Shown: positions 17,689 to 25,900, numbered from the stretch's first letter. The stretch is 26,080 bases of DNA from JAAZAI01 sp050942875 (GCA_050942875.1 JBMNOD010000049.1:1-26080), one strand, 5' to 3'. The notes: generated by a model not told the origin, from the letters alone. A program made the numbers and translations.

Positions 17689-17716
17689 TGCCGTGGCGGC
17701 TGCGCCGAGCGGTTTT

Positions 17717-17806
17717 GTCCACAGAAAATACAGAAGGACACAGAAACGTAGGTGGCGCGGCGTGGGTGGACGTTTTTAACTACGAAATACACGAAAGACA
17801 CAAAAA
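17717..17806. repeat. A-rich periodic repeats (acagaaa/acgaaat types)
   Basis: Two neighbouring arrays: CACAGAAAATACAGAAGGACA with continuation at 17719-17746, and AACTACGAAATACACGAAAG with continuation at 17778-17806. Unit length is about 9-10 bp. The second has an inverted relative at 25982-26011. Confidence 0.65.
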
Positions 17807-17809
17807 TCC

Positions 17810-17920
17810 AATCCTGTAAATCCTGTAATCCTGTCTTATAATGGTTTTGGACAAGATTGCAAGATTGACAAGATTCCGGGGAGTCCAATCCTAATCCTGC
17901 AAATCCTGCAATCCTGTCTA
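17810..17920. repeat. AATCCTGTA / CAAGATTG periodic repeats, partly inverted
   Basis: AATCCTGTAAATCCTGTAAT array at 17810-17836, CAAGATTGCAAGATTGACAA array at 17852-17879, and a further AATCCTGCAAATCCTGCAAT array at 17886-17920. The first two are imperfect inverse complements around a 14-nt spacer, so the transcript could fold into an imperfect hairpin of roughly 27 bp. Confidence 0.7.
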
Positions 17921-18140
17921 AAAACGGGGTCTGGGGTGTCCCCGGCCTGAACTACGCTCTTCTCACTTCTCACTCCTCGCTAAACAGGCACAGAGGCGTG
18001 CAAGGAGGGGCACGGCAATGAAAACACGCTTCTGAAATCAAGAAGGGACGGCGACGATGCAGGGCACGGCTCGATTGCGGTGAAAGCACTGCACCAAATT
18101 CCCTTTCAACACGCATGACATAGGCAATGCCGGATTTGTC

Positions 18141-18162
18141 TGTCACTTTTCTGACACACACC
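18141..18162 (+). promoter_or_regulatory. 22-bp dyad element, copy 2 (upstream of sigma54 promoter)
   Basis: TGTCA-CTTTTC-TGACA at 18141-18156 followed by CACACC. Its reverse complement matches copy 1 (17427-17448) at 20 of 22 positions. It is about 80 bp upstream of the sigma54 -24 element, the usual position for a bacterial enhancer-binding-protein site, so a PilR/NtrC-type activator could bind here (inference). Confidence 0.5.
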
Positions 18163-18241
18163 CATTCAAAGCTTCCCAAGACCGCACGTTTCCCCCTCCC
18201 CCCCTCTCAATTCGCCTCCCCGTTCACCGACCGCAACTTTT

Positions 18242-18258
18242 TTGGCACGAACCTTGCT
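18242..18258 (+). promoter_or_regulatory. Sigma54 (RpoN) promoter of the first pilin gene
   Basis: TTGGCACGAACCTTGCT: the -24 element TTGGCACG and -12 element TTGCT, with GG (18244-18245) and GC (18256-18257) separated by exactly 10 nt, as required for RpoN. Start of transcription expected near 18269, leaving an A-rich leader of about 90 nt. Pilin genes in several bacteria are driven by RpoN with the PilS/PilR pair. Confidence 0.85.
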
Positions 18259-18359
18259 TATGCTAGGGGCGGATGTCGATCGAGCGTCGGCAACGGTGTC
18301 GAATGCCCCGGTCAGCATCCACCTAAACAACCGAAAAACGAAAACGAAAGCGAAAAACC

Positions 18360-18761
<402 letters not shown>

Positions 18762-18824
18762 TCGTTCCAGTCGCAACCGCTGAGTCGTCGCAATCGGACG
18801 CTTGGTGGAATCGCGTGACCTGGA

Positions 18825-18860
18825 GGTGCGCAACCGGACATCCGGTTGCGCACCTTTTCT
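18825..18860 (+). terminator. Rho-independent terminator of the first pilin gene
   Basis: Perfect 14-bp stem: GGTGCGCAACCGGA (18825-18838) and its complement (18841-18854), 2-nt apex, then TTTTCT at 18855-18860. Separates the two pilin genes into independent transcripts. Confidence 0.93.
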
Positions 18861-18876
18861 TTCGGATGGAAAATTC

Positions 18877-18905
18877 TTGAAAAGGAAAACCAACTCTGGT
18901 ATAAG
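18877..18905 (+). promoter_or_regulatory. Sigma70 promoter of the second pilin gene
   Basis: TTGAAA at 18877-18882, 17-nt spacer, TATAAG at 18900-18905. Expected transcription start near 18912, immediately before the tandem repeat at 18918-18947. Confidence 0.75.
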
Positions 18906-18917
18906 ATGCTCGGTTTT

Positions 18918-18947
18918 ATTTAACACCGTTCAATTTAACACCGTTCA
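18918..18947. repeat. 15-bp perfect tandem repeat in the pilin leader
   Basis: ATTTAACACCGTTCA occurs twice with no gap (18918-18932, 18933-18947), within the first 35 nt of the predicted transcript. Could be a regulatory duplication or replication slippage. Confidence 0.8.
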
Positions 18948-18953
18948 CGTAAA

Positions 18954-19319
18954 ATGGGGCGTGCCAATCAATTCAGCATGAAATCAATGACGACCCGACG
19001 CGGATTTACGCTTATTGAGTTGCTTATCGTCATCGCAATCATTGGAATCATAGTTGCGATGGCTGTTCCCTACTACATGCAATATCGCAAGGACACAATC
19101 CAAAGCGTTTGCATTTCCAACTTGAAAAAACTGCAAGGAGCGATTGAGCGGCTTAAACTCTACGGAAACGAAGAGATCAAGATGGCCGACATCTGCAACC
19201 CCTCCGGACAGTTGAAAAGCGAGCCTCGCTGCCCTGCGGACAAAAGCCTGCCCTACGACATTTCAGGCGAGGAGCCGGCGTGCCCGAACGTCGAAAGATT
19301 CCCGGGACATTCGCTGTAG
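18954..19319 (+). CDS. Second type IV pilin-like protein
   Basis: 121 residues from ATG 18954; ATG 18978 (MKSMTTRRG) gives a more usual 9-residue leader, and neither has a clear ribosome site. Cleavage is expected before FTLIELLIVIAIIGIIVAMA, with Glu at mature position 5. It is a paralogue of the upstream pilin: both share YRKD/NRKD, then C-I-x-N-L-K, a CPxDK motif, and a CP...GH[T/S]L ending. The DNA is visibly less GC-rich than the first pilin gene. Unlike its neighbour it has a sigma70 promoter, so the two are probably expressed under different conditions; a minor pilin or alternative subunit is possible. Confidence 0.85.
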   Translation: MGRANQFSMKSMTTRRGFTLIELLIVIAIIGIIVAMAVPYYMQYRKDTIQSVCISNLKKLQGAIERLKLYGNEEIKMADICNPSGQLKSEPRCPADKSLPYDISGEEPACPNVERFPGHSL

Positions 19320-19365
19320 CCCCAAGGACCATTCCGCAAACACGCACCCGCCCGTGTTTTTAGGC

Positions 19366-19382
19366 CAGGGGTCTGTCCCCTG
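19366..19382. repeat. AGGGGTCTGTCCCCT hairpin element, copy 1
   Basis: CAGGGG and CCCCTG arms around TCTGT, flanked by GTTTTTAGG and CTTTT. The 15-bp core is identical, in opposite orientation, at 25901-25915. Lies between the second pilin gene and the convergent zinc-ribbon gene, where it could also act as a weak terminator. Confidence 0.65.
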
Positions 19383-19465
19383 CTTTTGCTGGCATGATCC
19401 GCTGGAAGTGCTGGCATTGCGATAGGATTCGCGGGTGTAACGGAATGTTGGGTTCATGAGGGAAA

Positions 19466-20551
19466 TCATTCGACTTCCTTTTCGGCACCGCAAGACGAGC
19501 AGTTTGGAAGCAATGCATGGCGAATCTTGTGGCAGGACGGGCACTCCTCAAACAAGGCGGAGCCACATGACGGACATGTGTAGCCCTCTTCCAAGGCTTC
19601 ATGGCCGCTCGGCACCACAATCTTGTTGACCGTCCGCCGAGTCCAGAACAGAAATCGGCGCGGGCCGATCCTGATGGGGTAGTCACACACCGGGCACAGG
19701 AATCGCTCGTATGCCTCGCGGTATTGCTTGACCAGCCAGTGCGTTTTGGGGAACGCGATCAAACGGATGAAGTAAATCAGCATCCGGGCGACCGCGATCA
19801 ACAATCCGCCAATGAAAATGTATTTGAAGTAGCGGGTCGGGAAGTACTCGTGCGCCACGAGCGTCACTTTAATCAGCGTTGCGACGCCAAAAGCGAGGAA
19901 CAACGGAAAATAGATGCTGGAACGCTTCTGGATGACAACAACCGCCGCGACAGCAAGCAAGGGCAATAGAATCGCCAGCTGCAAGAAGGCGAGCTTCAGG
20001 CGGTGCTTCTCGTTGAGTTTGCTGAATTCTTCCTTGGCCGGCAGCCGTTGTCTTTCGATTTCATGTTCGGTTCTCTCCTTCGTCCGAATCAGATCCTGTT
20101 TCCGCTCAAGCATGCCCGAGAGGGTCTGGCTGATCTCCTGGTATTTCGTCTGATTGTCGAGAAAAAGCTTCAAGCTGCTTGAAAAGTTCGCCTGCTCTCT
20201 TTCGGAAAAGCCGACGCTCTTCTGCATGCCGAGTTTCTGAAGCTCAAGAAGCTGGTTGATTGTCTGCTGCAGGTTGCGGGAGCTGTCGCCGACCATCCGT
20301 TGCCGCGCAGTCTCGTTCTCTATCTGCCGGGAGACCTCCGCGATCTGCCCCTCCAGCGAGCCGAGCTTTGCCACAAGCTCCTTGTCCACATGCTTTTGCT
20401 CGACATCGCGGTACTCGGGGCCGCGAATGGACTGGATGTCGTTCACAAAGAAGCCGAGCACCCAGAATATCAACAGCCCAAGAACGAAGGTGAACAGATG
20501 TATGGCAAATCGATTCCACCAGGTTCCCCTTGACTTTGGCTTCATTTTCAT
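19466..20551 (-). CDS. Membrane protein with coiled coil and C-terminal double zinc ribbon
   Basis: 361 residues; family not recognised. One membrane segment near residues 14-36, a long charged heptad-like coiled coil about 50-185, three more membrane segments about 187-207, 213-235 and 241-267, then a cytoplasm-type tail with four CxxC knuckles: C286/C289, C326/C329, C337/C340 and C351/C354, enough for two zinc ribbons. The topology suggests a large extracytoplasmic coiled coil between membrane anchors and a zinc-binding domain on the inside. The gene begins 4 bp after the stop of the secreted-protein gene, so they share an operon. Its DNA is less GC-rich than most neighbours. No function assigned. 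Confidence 0.7.
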   Translation of the reverse strand: MKMKPKSRGTWWNRFAIHLFTFVLGLLIFWVLGFFVNDIQSIRGPEYRDVEQKHVDKELVAKLGSLEGQIAEVSRQIENETARQRMVGDSSRNLQQTINQLLELQKLGMQKSVGFSEREQANFSSSLKLFLDNQTKYQEISQTLSGMLERKQDLIRTKERTEHEIERQRLPAKEEFSKLNEKHRLKLAFLQLAILLPLLAVAAVVVIQKRSSIYFPLFLAFGVATLIKVTLVAHEYFPTRYFKYIFIGGLLIAVARMLIYFIRLIAFPKTHWLVKQYREAYERFLCPVCDYPIRIGPRRFLFWTRRTVNKIVVPSGHEALEEGYTCPSCGSALFEECPSCHKIRHALLPNCSSCGAEKEVE

Positions 20552-20555
20552 GGCT

Positions 20556-22493
20556 TCAATTTCCTTGCTCCTCGGCGTCGAGGATCAAGAAGTCGGCGAC
20601 GGGGTCGCCGGCGGGTTCATCGTCGTCGTTGCCGAACTCGGCCTCGATGGCCTTTTCCTGCTCGGCGACTTGTTCGGAGATTTTGCCGAACATCTTGACG
20701 AACCACTTGAGCTCGGCGGCGGAGAGGTTCAGCGAAGCCTTCATGGTGGAGCCTTCGGCCCAGGCCACCGACGTCATGCCGTTCCGAGGAGCTTCCGGCA
20801 ACGCGGCAAACAGCGTGGCGACGTCCTTGGCATCCTCGCCGATCACTGAAGCGAGGCGGGAGGCATAGTGGCTGAGCATCGAGCTCGGCGAGAGGGCGAA
20901 CACCTGGAACGGCTTTGCGGCGGAGCCGGCGGGCATCAGCGCGGCGACGCTTGCGGCAAGCGTGGCGCCGTCGCCGGAAGACGGCAGGGCGTAGTCGGAG
21001 CCGACGGGGCGGCACAGGCGCACGATGCTGTCGCCTTCGAGCTTGCGGGAAATCTCGATCGAACGTCCCATCAGGGCGTCGAACACCTTGGCCACCATGT
21101 CGAGTTCCTCAGCATCGATCTTGTCGTCTTCGCCGCTGAACTTCGAATCGAGCATCTTGATGAGCGAGATGAAATCGATGCGCACCGCCCCCGACGGAGC
21201 GTCGAAGGTGGCGAACGTCTGCACGGGCAGGAACTTGCTGATGATCGAGCCCAGATCGGCGTTGATCTGGTTCTCAAGCGATTGGTTTGCCGCGGGGTCG
21301 CGGTAGGCGACCTTCCCGGCGAACACCATGCGGCCCTGGCTGTCGCGATCGACGAACAGGGTGCTCGCGCCGGACTGCTGCACGGTGGAGACGAATCTGG
21401 CGAGGATGTCGGCGACTTGTTTACGCAGCGCTTCGTCTTTGATTTGCGGCAGGAGGATCGCATTGATGAGATCGAGGGATTGCTTGGAGTCGTAGGCCAT
21501 TTGGCCATAGTCGCCGACTGCGTAGAACAGATCGGCCGAAGCCGGAACACCGGCATAGAGCGCGGGGTCGACAGCCTTGGCTGTCGTCATGAGCTTGGCG
21601 AAGTCGCTGCCGGGCGCGAAATCGCAGGATGCACCGAGGTTGATGCCGCGGGCGATGTCGAGGCCGAGGCCGAGAGCCAAGGAGCCGATCTGCTCAAGCA
21701 TCTGCGCCGTCGCCTCCATGGAGGCTTCCTCGTAGCGCTCGAACGCCTTGGCCCAGGAATTGACGTCGCAGACGTCGGTGTCGGCGTCATCGGCTGCTCC
21801 GGCCGTCTTTCCGGTCTCTTCCTCCATCTCGTCCGGGGCTTCCTTCATCTGCTCCTCGATTTGTTTCTGGAGCTGTTTTTGCATTTGCTTCATGCCCACC
21901 TGGGCTTCGGCGTATTTCTTCAAGGTGACCGAATCGACATGGACTTCGACGGCCATGCCGTCGAGCACCGACTTGAGCGTTTCGGCCATGTCGGCGGCAG
22001 CGCGCGTGGCGGTTGCCGGGGAGTCGCCCCAGACGGCGTAGTCGCCCTGAACGACGGCGTAGAGCGTTTCGTCCGCCGTGAAGGCGCCATCGACGGCGTT
22101 GGTCGCGCCGCGTTCCTTGAGGTAGCCCTGGGCGCTGCCGGAAACGGGCATGTAAATCGCGACGGCGAGATTTTCCTGCATGTCGCTCATGGCCGCCATG
22201 AATTGCTCGGCCGTCTTGTTTTTAAAATCGGGCAGCGCCGTTTTCGAGTAGAGCACAACACCCAGGGGCTTCGCCTGATCGGGCGTGCCAAAGGCTTCCA
22301 TGATCGCCTGCTGGAGGCTGCCGATGGCCATTGTGCCGAGCAGGGGCTCTTCGGCGAGAATCCCCAGCGCGGCGGCGGCGGAGCCGACGTCGTTCAGGCT
22401 TGCGAGACGCACCGAGCCGAGTTTGACATAATCCGCCTGCACGCAAAGCGCGGCGACGGCGATACACAGCGAAACGACAGTCTTGTTCTTCAT
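20556..22493 (-). CDS. Secreted protein of unknown function
   Basis: 645 residues. The start at 22493 is chosen over an in-frame Met 14 codons upstream because AAAGGTG precedes it at good spacing and it opens a signal peptide (about 1-20, ending LCVQA). The mature protein is alternating alpha/beta in look, with a Gln/Lys/Glu-rich helical stretch and acidic linker at about 200-243 (MKQMQKQLQKQIEEQMKEAP), and ends in an acidic tail. I recognise no catalytic motif. General shape recalls the poorly characterised secreted proteins common in PVC genomes. It is co-transcribed with the zinc-ribbon membrane protein, which may be its partner in the envelope. Confidence 0.7.
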   Translation of the reverse strand: MKNKTVVSLCIAVAALCVQADYVKLGSVRLASLNDVGSAAAALGILAEEPLLGTMAIGSLQQAIMEAFGTPDQAKPLGVVLYSKTALPDFKNKTAEQFMAAMSDMQENLAVAIYMPVSGSAQGYLKERGATNAVDGAFTADETLYAVVQGDYAVWGDSPATATRAAADMAETLKSVLDGMAVEVHVDSVTLKKYAEAQVGMKQMQKQLQKQIEEQMKEAPDEMEEETGKTAGAADDADTDVCDVNSWAKAFERYEEASMEATAQMLEQIGSLALGLGLDIARGINLGASCDFAPGSDFAKLMTTAKAVDPALYAGVPASADLFYAVGDYGQMAYDSKQSLDLINAILLPQIKDEALRKQVADILARFVSTVQQSGASTLFVDRDSQGRMVFAGKVAYRDPAANQSLENQINADLGSIISKFLPVQTFATFDAPSGAVRIDFISLIKMLDSKFSGEDDKIDAEELDMVAKVFDALMGRSIEISRKLEGDSIVRLCRPVGSDYALPSSGDGATLAASVAALMPAGSAAKPFQVFALSPSSMLSHYASRLASVIGEDAKDVATLFAALPEAPRNGMTSVAWAEGSTMKASLNLSAAELKWFVKMFGKISEQVAEQEKAIEAEFGNDDDEPAGDPVADFLILDAEEQGN

Positions 22494-22559
22494 GAAGCAC
22501 CTTTGTTTTGTTGATGAAGCCGAATTTGCAGGCAAAGTAAAAGTTGCCCTTCACTTTTT

Positions 22560-22589
22560 ATTCTACATGAAGTCGGACGAGGGAGACAA
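22560..22589 (-). promoter_or_regulatory. Probable sigma70 promoter of the secreted/zinc-ribbon operon
   Basis: On the minus strand TTGTCT (22589-22584), 18-nt spacer, TAGAAT (22565-22560). Expected start near 22553, about 60 nt before the ATG at 22493. The divergent interval to nrdD (22590-22770) shows only a small hairpin (GTCGC...GCGAC, 22677-22695 region) and nothing else I can name. Confidence 0.45.
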
Positions 22590-22770
22590 GGAAATAGATC
22601 GCCCCAAAAACGAGAGGATCATGGTGTGGGTGCAAGTGTCGACGATGCGGCGGGCTTGGCGGTTCGGAAGCGCGCCGTCGCTTCGGCAATGCGACGACAC
22701 CCCCGAAGTTTTCTGCGGTGCGGCAGCCATCCCATCAACACGGTGGCAATGGCTTCTCCCCCAAAAAACC

Positions 22771-22786
22771 TCAATATAAGTAGCGT
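22771..22786 (+). promoter_or_regulatory. NrdR box 1 (degenerate)
   Basis: TCAATATAAGTAGCGT compared with the NrdR consensus ACACWATATATWGTGT agrees at most positions (about 11 of 16). Its start is 32 bp before that of the second box, i.e. three helical turns, the usual spacing for paired NrdR boxes. Confidence 0.55.
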
Positions 22787-22802
22787 AAAAGAAAAGACTT
22801 AG

Positions 22803-22818
22803 ACACTATCGGTAGTGT
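22803..22818 (+). promoter_or_regulatory. NrdR box 2
   Basis: ACACTATCGGTAGTGT: both half-sites of the NrdR consensus are intact (ACACTAT and TAGTGT); only the central bases differ. Together with box 1 it forms the tandem operator by which NrdR represses ribonucleotide reductase genes. The leader to nrdD continues for about 160 nt and contains an inverted repeat GGCAGCA/TGCTGCC around a T-run (about 22904-22934). Confidence 0.75.
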
Positions 22819-22980
22819 TAGGTCATTTTTCAGGGTTGACTTTTTCCCGTAAATGGCAGAAAGTAGTGGCGTTTAAGAAGTGCGAAAAGTGTACCTCCAA
22901 CATGGCAGCAGCCATCAAGGCGTTTTTTTGCTGCCCTCCACACGCTCTCAACCCCACCCCCACGACAGGAACTTCCCCCC

Positions 22981-25107
22981 ATGAACGCAGAAGCCCATCC
23001 CTTCGCCATCGACTCGATCCGCAAGCGCAATGGCACGCTCGTGCCCTTCAATTCCGACAAGATCGCCCAGGCCATCGCCCGGGCGGGGGAGGAGACCGGG
23101 GAGTTCGGCATGGAGGAGGCGCGCCGCCTGGCGATGCGCACGGTCGCCATCGTCCACTCGCTCCAGGACACGCTGGAAGTCACCGTCGAGAACGTCCAGG
23201 ACGTCGTCGAGGAAGTCCTGCTCACCTCCCCGTACCGCCGCACGGCCAAGGCCTACATCCTCTACCGCGACCAGCACGCCCGGCTGCGCGAGATCGTGCA
23301 GAAGGCGAGCGTCGATCTCGTGGACGACTACCTCGGCCGCGCCGACTGGCGCGTGCGCGAGAACGCCAACATGGCCTATTCCCTCCAGGGGCTCAACAAC
23401 TTCATCTCCAGCGAGATCAGCAAGGCGTACTGGCTCGACAAGATCTACCCCGCCGACATCCGCGAGGCCCACGCCTCCGGCGCGCTGCACCTGCACGACC
23501 TCGGCCAGCTCAGCGTCTATTGCGTGGGCTGGGACCTCCAGGATCTGCTCATGAGCGGCTTCAAGGGCGTTTCGGGGAAGGCCGAGAGCCGCCCCGCCAA
23601 GCACTTCCGCACGGCGCTCGGGCAGATCGTCAACTTCTTCTACACCCTGCAAGGGGAGGCGGCCGGCGCGCAGGCGTTTTCGAACTTCGACACGCTGCTG
23701 GCGCCGTTCATCCGCTACGACGGCCTCGACTACGCGGACGTCAAGCAGGCGCTCCAGGAGTTCGTCTTCAACGTGAACGTGCCGACGCGCGTCGGCTTCC
23801 AGACGCCGTTCACCAACATCACCATGGACCTGATCCCGCCGGCCAGCCTGGCGGCGAGCCCCGTCGTCGTCGGCGGCCAGCTCATGCCCGAAACCTACGG
23901 GGAGTTCGGCGAGGAGATGCTGATGATCAACAACGCCTTCCTCGAAGTCATGACGGAAGGCGACGCCAAGGGCCGCGTCTTCACCTTCCCGATCCCGACC
24001 TACAACATCGGCAAGGACTTCGACTGGGACCGCCCGGGGCTGGAGCGCCTCTGGGCCGCCACCGCCAAGTACGGCATCCCGTACTTCGCCAACTTCGTCA
24101 ATTCCGACATGGATCCAGACGACGCGCGTTCGATGTGCTGCCGCCTGCGCCTCGACAAGCGCGAGCTCAACCGCCGCGGCGGCGGCCTCTTCGGCGCGAA
24201 CCCGCAGACGGGCTCGATCGGCGTCGTCACCATCAACATGGCGCGCCTGGGCTACCTGGCCGACAGCGAGGAGGACTTCCTGTCCCGCCTCGACAACCTC
24301 ATGCTCGTCGCCCGGCGCAGCCTGGAGATCAAGCGCAAGGTCCTGGAGAAGTTCACGCTCGAAAACCTCTACCCCTACACCCGCTTCTACCTGCGGCAGG
24401 TGTACGAGCGCTTCGGCGTCTATTGGCAGAACCACTTCTCCACCATCGGCCTGCTCGGCCTCAACGAGGGGTGCCTGAACCTCTTCGGCGAGGACATCGG
24501 CACGCCCCGCGGCCAGGCCTTCGCGATCCGGGTCATGGACTACATGCGCGCCCGGCTGGCCGACTTCCAGGAGGAGACCGGCAATCTGTACAACCTCGAA
24601 GCGACGCCCGCCGAAGGCACGTCCTACCGCCTCGCGCAGTTGGACAAGGCCCGGTACCCCGACATCATCGCCGCCAACGGCAAGGGCCAGGAGGAGCCCT
24701 TCTACTCGAACTCCACGCAGCTTCCCGTCTCCTACAGCGACGACATCTTCCGCGTGCTCGACCTCCAGGACGAAATCCAGACGAAGTACACCGGCGGCAC
24801 GGTCGTCCACGTCTTCACCGGCGAGGCCGTCAGCGACCCCAAGGCCGTGAAGGCCTTCGTGAAAATGGTCTGCGAGCGCTTCCGCCTGCCGTACTTCACG
24901 ATCTCGCCGACGTTCAGCGTGTGCGAAACCCACGGGTACCTGACCGGCGAGCAGTACGAATGCCCGCACTGCAAGAAGCAGACCGAAGTGTACTCCCGCA
25001 TCGTCGGCTACATCCGCCCCGTCAAGCAGTGGAACGCCGGCAAGCAGCGCGAGTTCGCCCTGCGCAAGACGTATTCCGTGGCTCCGGTCGGCGCGACCAC
25101 GCCATGA
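22981..25107 (+). CDS. nrdD: Anaerobic (class III) ribonucleoside-triphosphate reductase
   Basis: 708 residues, normal for the family. Reduces ribonucleoside triphosphates to deoxy forms using a glycyl radical, without oxygen. The N-terminal ATP-cone (about 8-105, opening IRKRNGTLVPFNSDKI) gives allosteric control. The active-site cysteine region is SMCCRLRLD with C386/C387. Near the C-terminus C648, H651, C661 and C664 form the structural zinc site (SVCETHGY...ECPHC), followed by the glycyl radical site SRIVGYIRP with G676 and the typical KQWNAGKQREF tail. ATG at 22981 is preceded by AGGA about 10 nt upstream. The stop overlaps the nrdG start as ATGA. Paired NrdR boxes upstream indicate NrdR repression. 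Confidence 0.97.
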   Translation: MNAEAHPFAIDSIRKRNGTLVPFNSDKIAQAIARAGEETGEFGMEEARRLAMRTVAIVHSLQDTLEVTVENVQDVVEEVLLTSPYRRTAKAYILYRDQHARLREIVQKASVDLVDDYLGRADWRVRENANMAYSLQGLNNFISSEISKAYWLDKIYPADIREAHASGALHLHDLGQLSVYCVGWDLQDLLMSGFKGVSGKAESRPAKHFRTALGQIVNFFYTLQGEAAGAQAFSNFDTLLAPFIRYDGLDYADVKQALQEFVFNVNVPTRVGFQTPFTNITMDLIPPASLAASPVVVGGQLMPETYGEFGEEMLMINNAFLEVMTEGDAKGRVFTFPIPTYNIGKDFDWDRPGLERLWAATAKYGIPYFANFVNSDMDPDDARSMCCRLRLDKRELNRRGGGLFGANPQTGSIGVVTINMARLGYLADSEEDFLSRLDNLMLVARRSLEIKRKVLEKFTLENLYPYTRFYLRQVYERFGVYWQNHFSTIGLLGLNEGCLNLFGEDIGTPRGQAFAIRVMDYMRARLADFQEETGNLYNLEATPAEGTSYRLAQLDKARYPDIIAANGKGQEEPFYSNSTQLPVSYSDDIFRVLDLQDEIQTKYTGGTVVHVFTGEAVSDPKAVKAFVKMVCERFRLPYFTISPTFSVCETHGYLTGEQYECPHCKKQTEVYSRIVGYIRPVKQWNAGKQREFALRKTYSVAPVGATTP

Positions 25108-25724
25108 TCCTCGCCGCCTACCTTCCCCTGACGCTCTGCGACTATCCGGGGAAAATCGCGGCGATCGTCTTCACCCAGGGGTGCAACTTCCGCTGCCCCT
25201 GGTGCCACAACGCCCACTTGATCCCCCCGACGGGCGGCGCCCCGCCCGTCGATCCGGAGGCCGTGCTGGCGGAAGTGGCCGCGCGCCGATCCAACGGCCT
25301 CGTCGAGGGGATCGTCGTCTCGGGCGGCGAACCCACCCTCCAGCCCGACCTGCCCGACTTCCTCCGCCGCTGCAAGACGGCGGGGCTGGACGTCAAGCTC
25401 GACACCAACGGCGCCCGCCCGGACGTCCTGCGCGCCTGCTTCGACGGCGGGCTCGTCGATTTCGTGGCCATGGACGTCAAGGCGCCCTGGGACAAGTACG
25501 CGGCCCTCGCGGGACGCCAGGTGGACGTCGAGGCGGTTCGCGCGTCTTTGCAGATGATCGCCGCCTCGGGCGTGCCGCACCAGTTCAGGACGACCCGCGT
25601 GCAGCCGCCTCTGGACGACGAGGATTTCGCCAGAATCCTCGACCAAATCCCCCCCGGCAGCCCCCACGTCTGGCAGAAGTACCGGCCGATTGCCGAAGAG
25701 AAGCGGCTAGCGGCTAGCGGCTAG
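25104..25724 (+). CDS. nrdG: Anaerobic ribonucleotide reductase-activating protein (radical SAM)
   Basis: 206 residues. Uses a [4Fe-4S] cluster and S-adenosylmethionine to install the glycyl radical on NrdD. The cluster motif is CNFRCPWC (C27, C31, C34), the SAM-binding GGEP motif is at 74-77, and the LDTNG strand is near 98-102. The start at 25104 overlaps the nrdD stop (ATGA), so translation is coupled. Length is that of the longer NrdG/pyruvate-formate-lyase-activase-like type. The last residues RLAASG and the TAG stop are encoded by the 7-bp repeat array at 25703-25724, so the native C-terminus has been replaced or extended by repeat sequence. Confidence 0.96.
   Translation: MILAAYLPLTLCDYPGKIAAIVFTQGCNFRCPWCHNAHLIPPTGGAPPVDPEAVLAEVAARRSNGLVEGIVVSGGEPTLQPDLPDFLRRCKTAGLDVKLDTNGARPDVLRACFDGGLVDFVAMDVKAPWDKYAALAGRQVDVEAVRASLQMIAASGVPHQFRTTRVQPPLDDEDFARILDQIPPGSPHVWQKYRPIAEEKRLAASG
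25703..25724. repeat. 7-bp tandem repeat (GCGGCTA)3, copy 2
   Basis: Three exact GCGGCTA units plus G, continuing GTGCCG as at 17668-17694. It supplies the final codons and stop of nrdG. A single further unit (CTAGCGGCT) occurs near 25780-25788. Confidence 0.8.
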
Positions 25725-25900
25725 TGCCGAAGGGAAACTTTGTCGCGAGCTTTGTCGCAAACCTTTGTCGAATCCAGCGCTAGCGGCTCGTTTCTTTTAG
25801 AGAGCGGAGAGAAGAGCGTGGAGAGTAGTTTCCGCCGGGGCTCCGCCCCAGACCCCGATTGACCTTGCTGCAGCGGCTTCGCCGAGTGGGGAAGAAAAAT

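Larger units (their letters stand above)
17449..18140. other. Gene-free region built from short periodic repeats
   Basis: No gene is supported. Open frames here translate the repeats themselves. Sub-elements, left to right, are listed as separate repeat entries; the rest (about 17937-18140) shows no feature I recognise. The whole block is bracketed by the two 22-bp dyads. Confidence 0.65.

Noticed and set aside
17512..17936. CRISPR array
   Set aside because: Units are 7-10 bp without unique spacers, and there are no cas genes.
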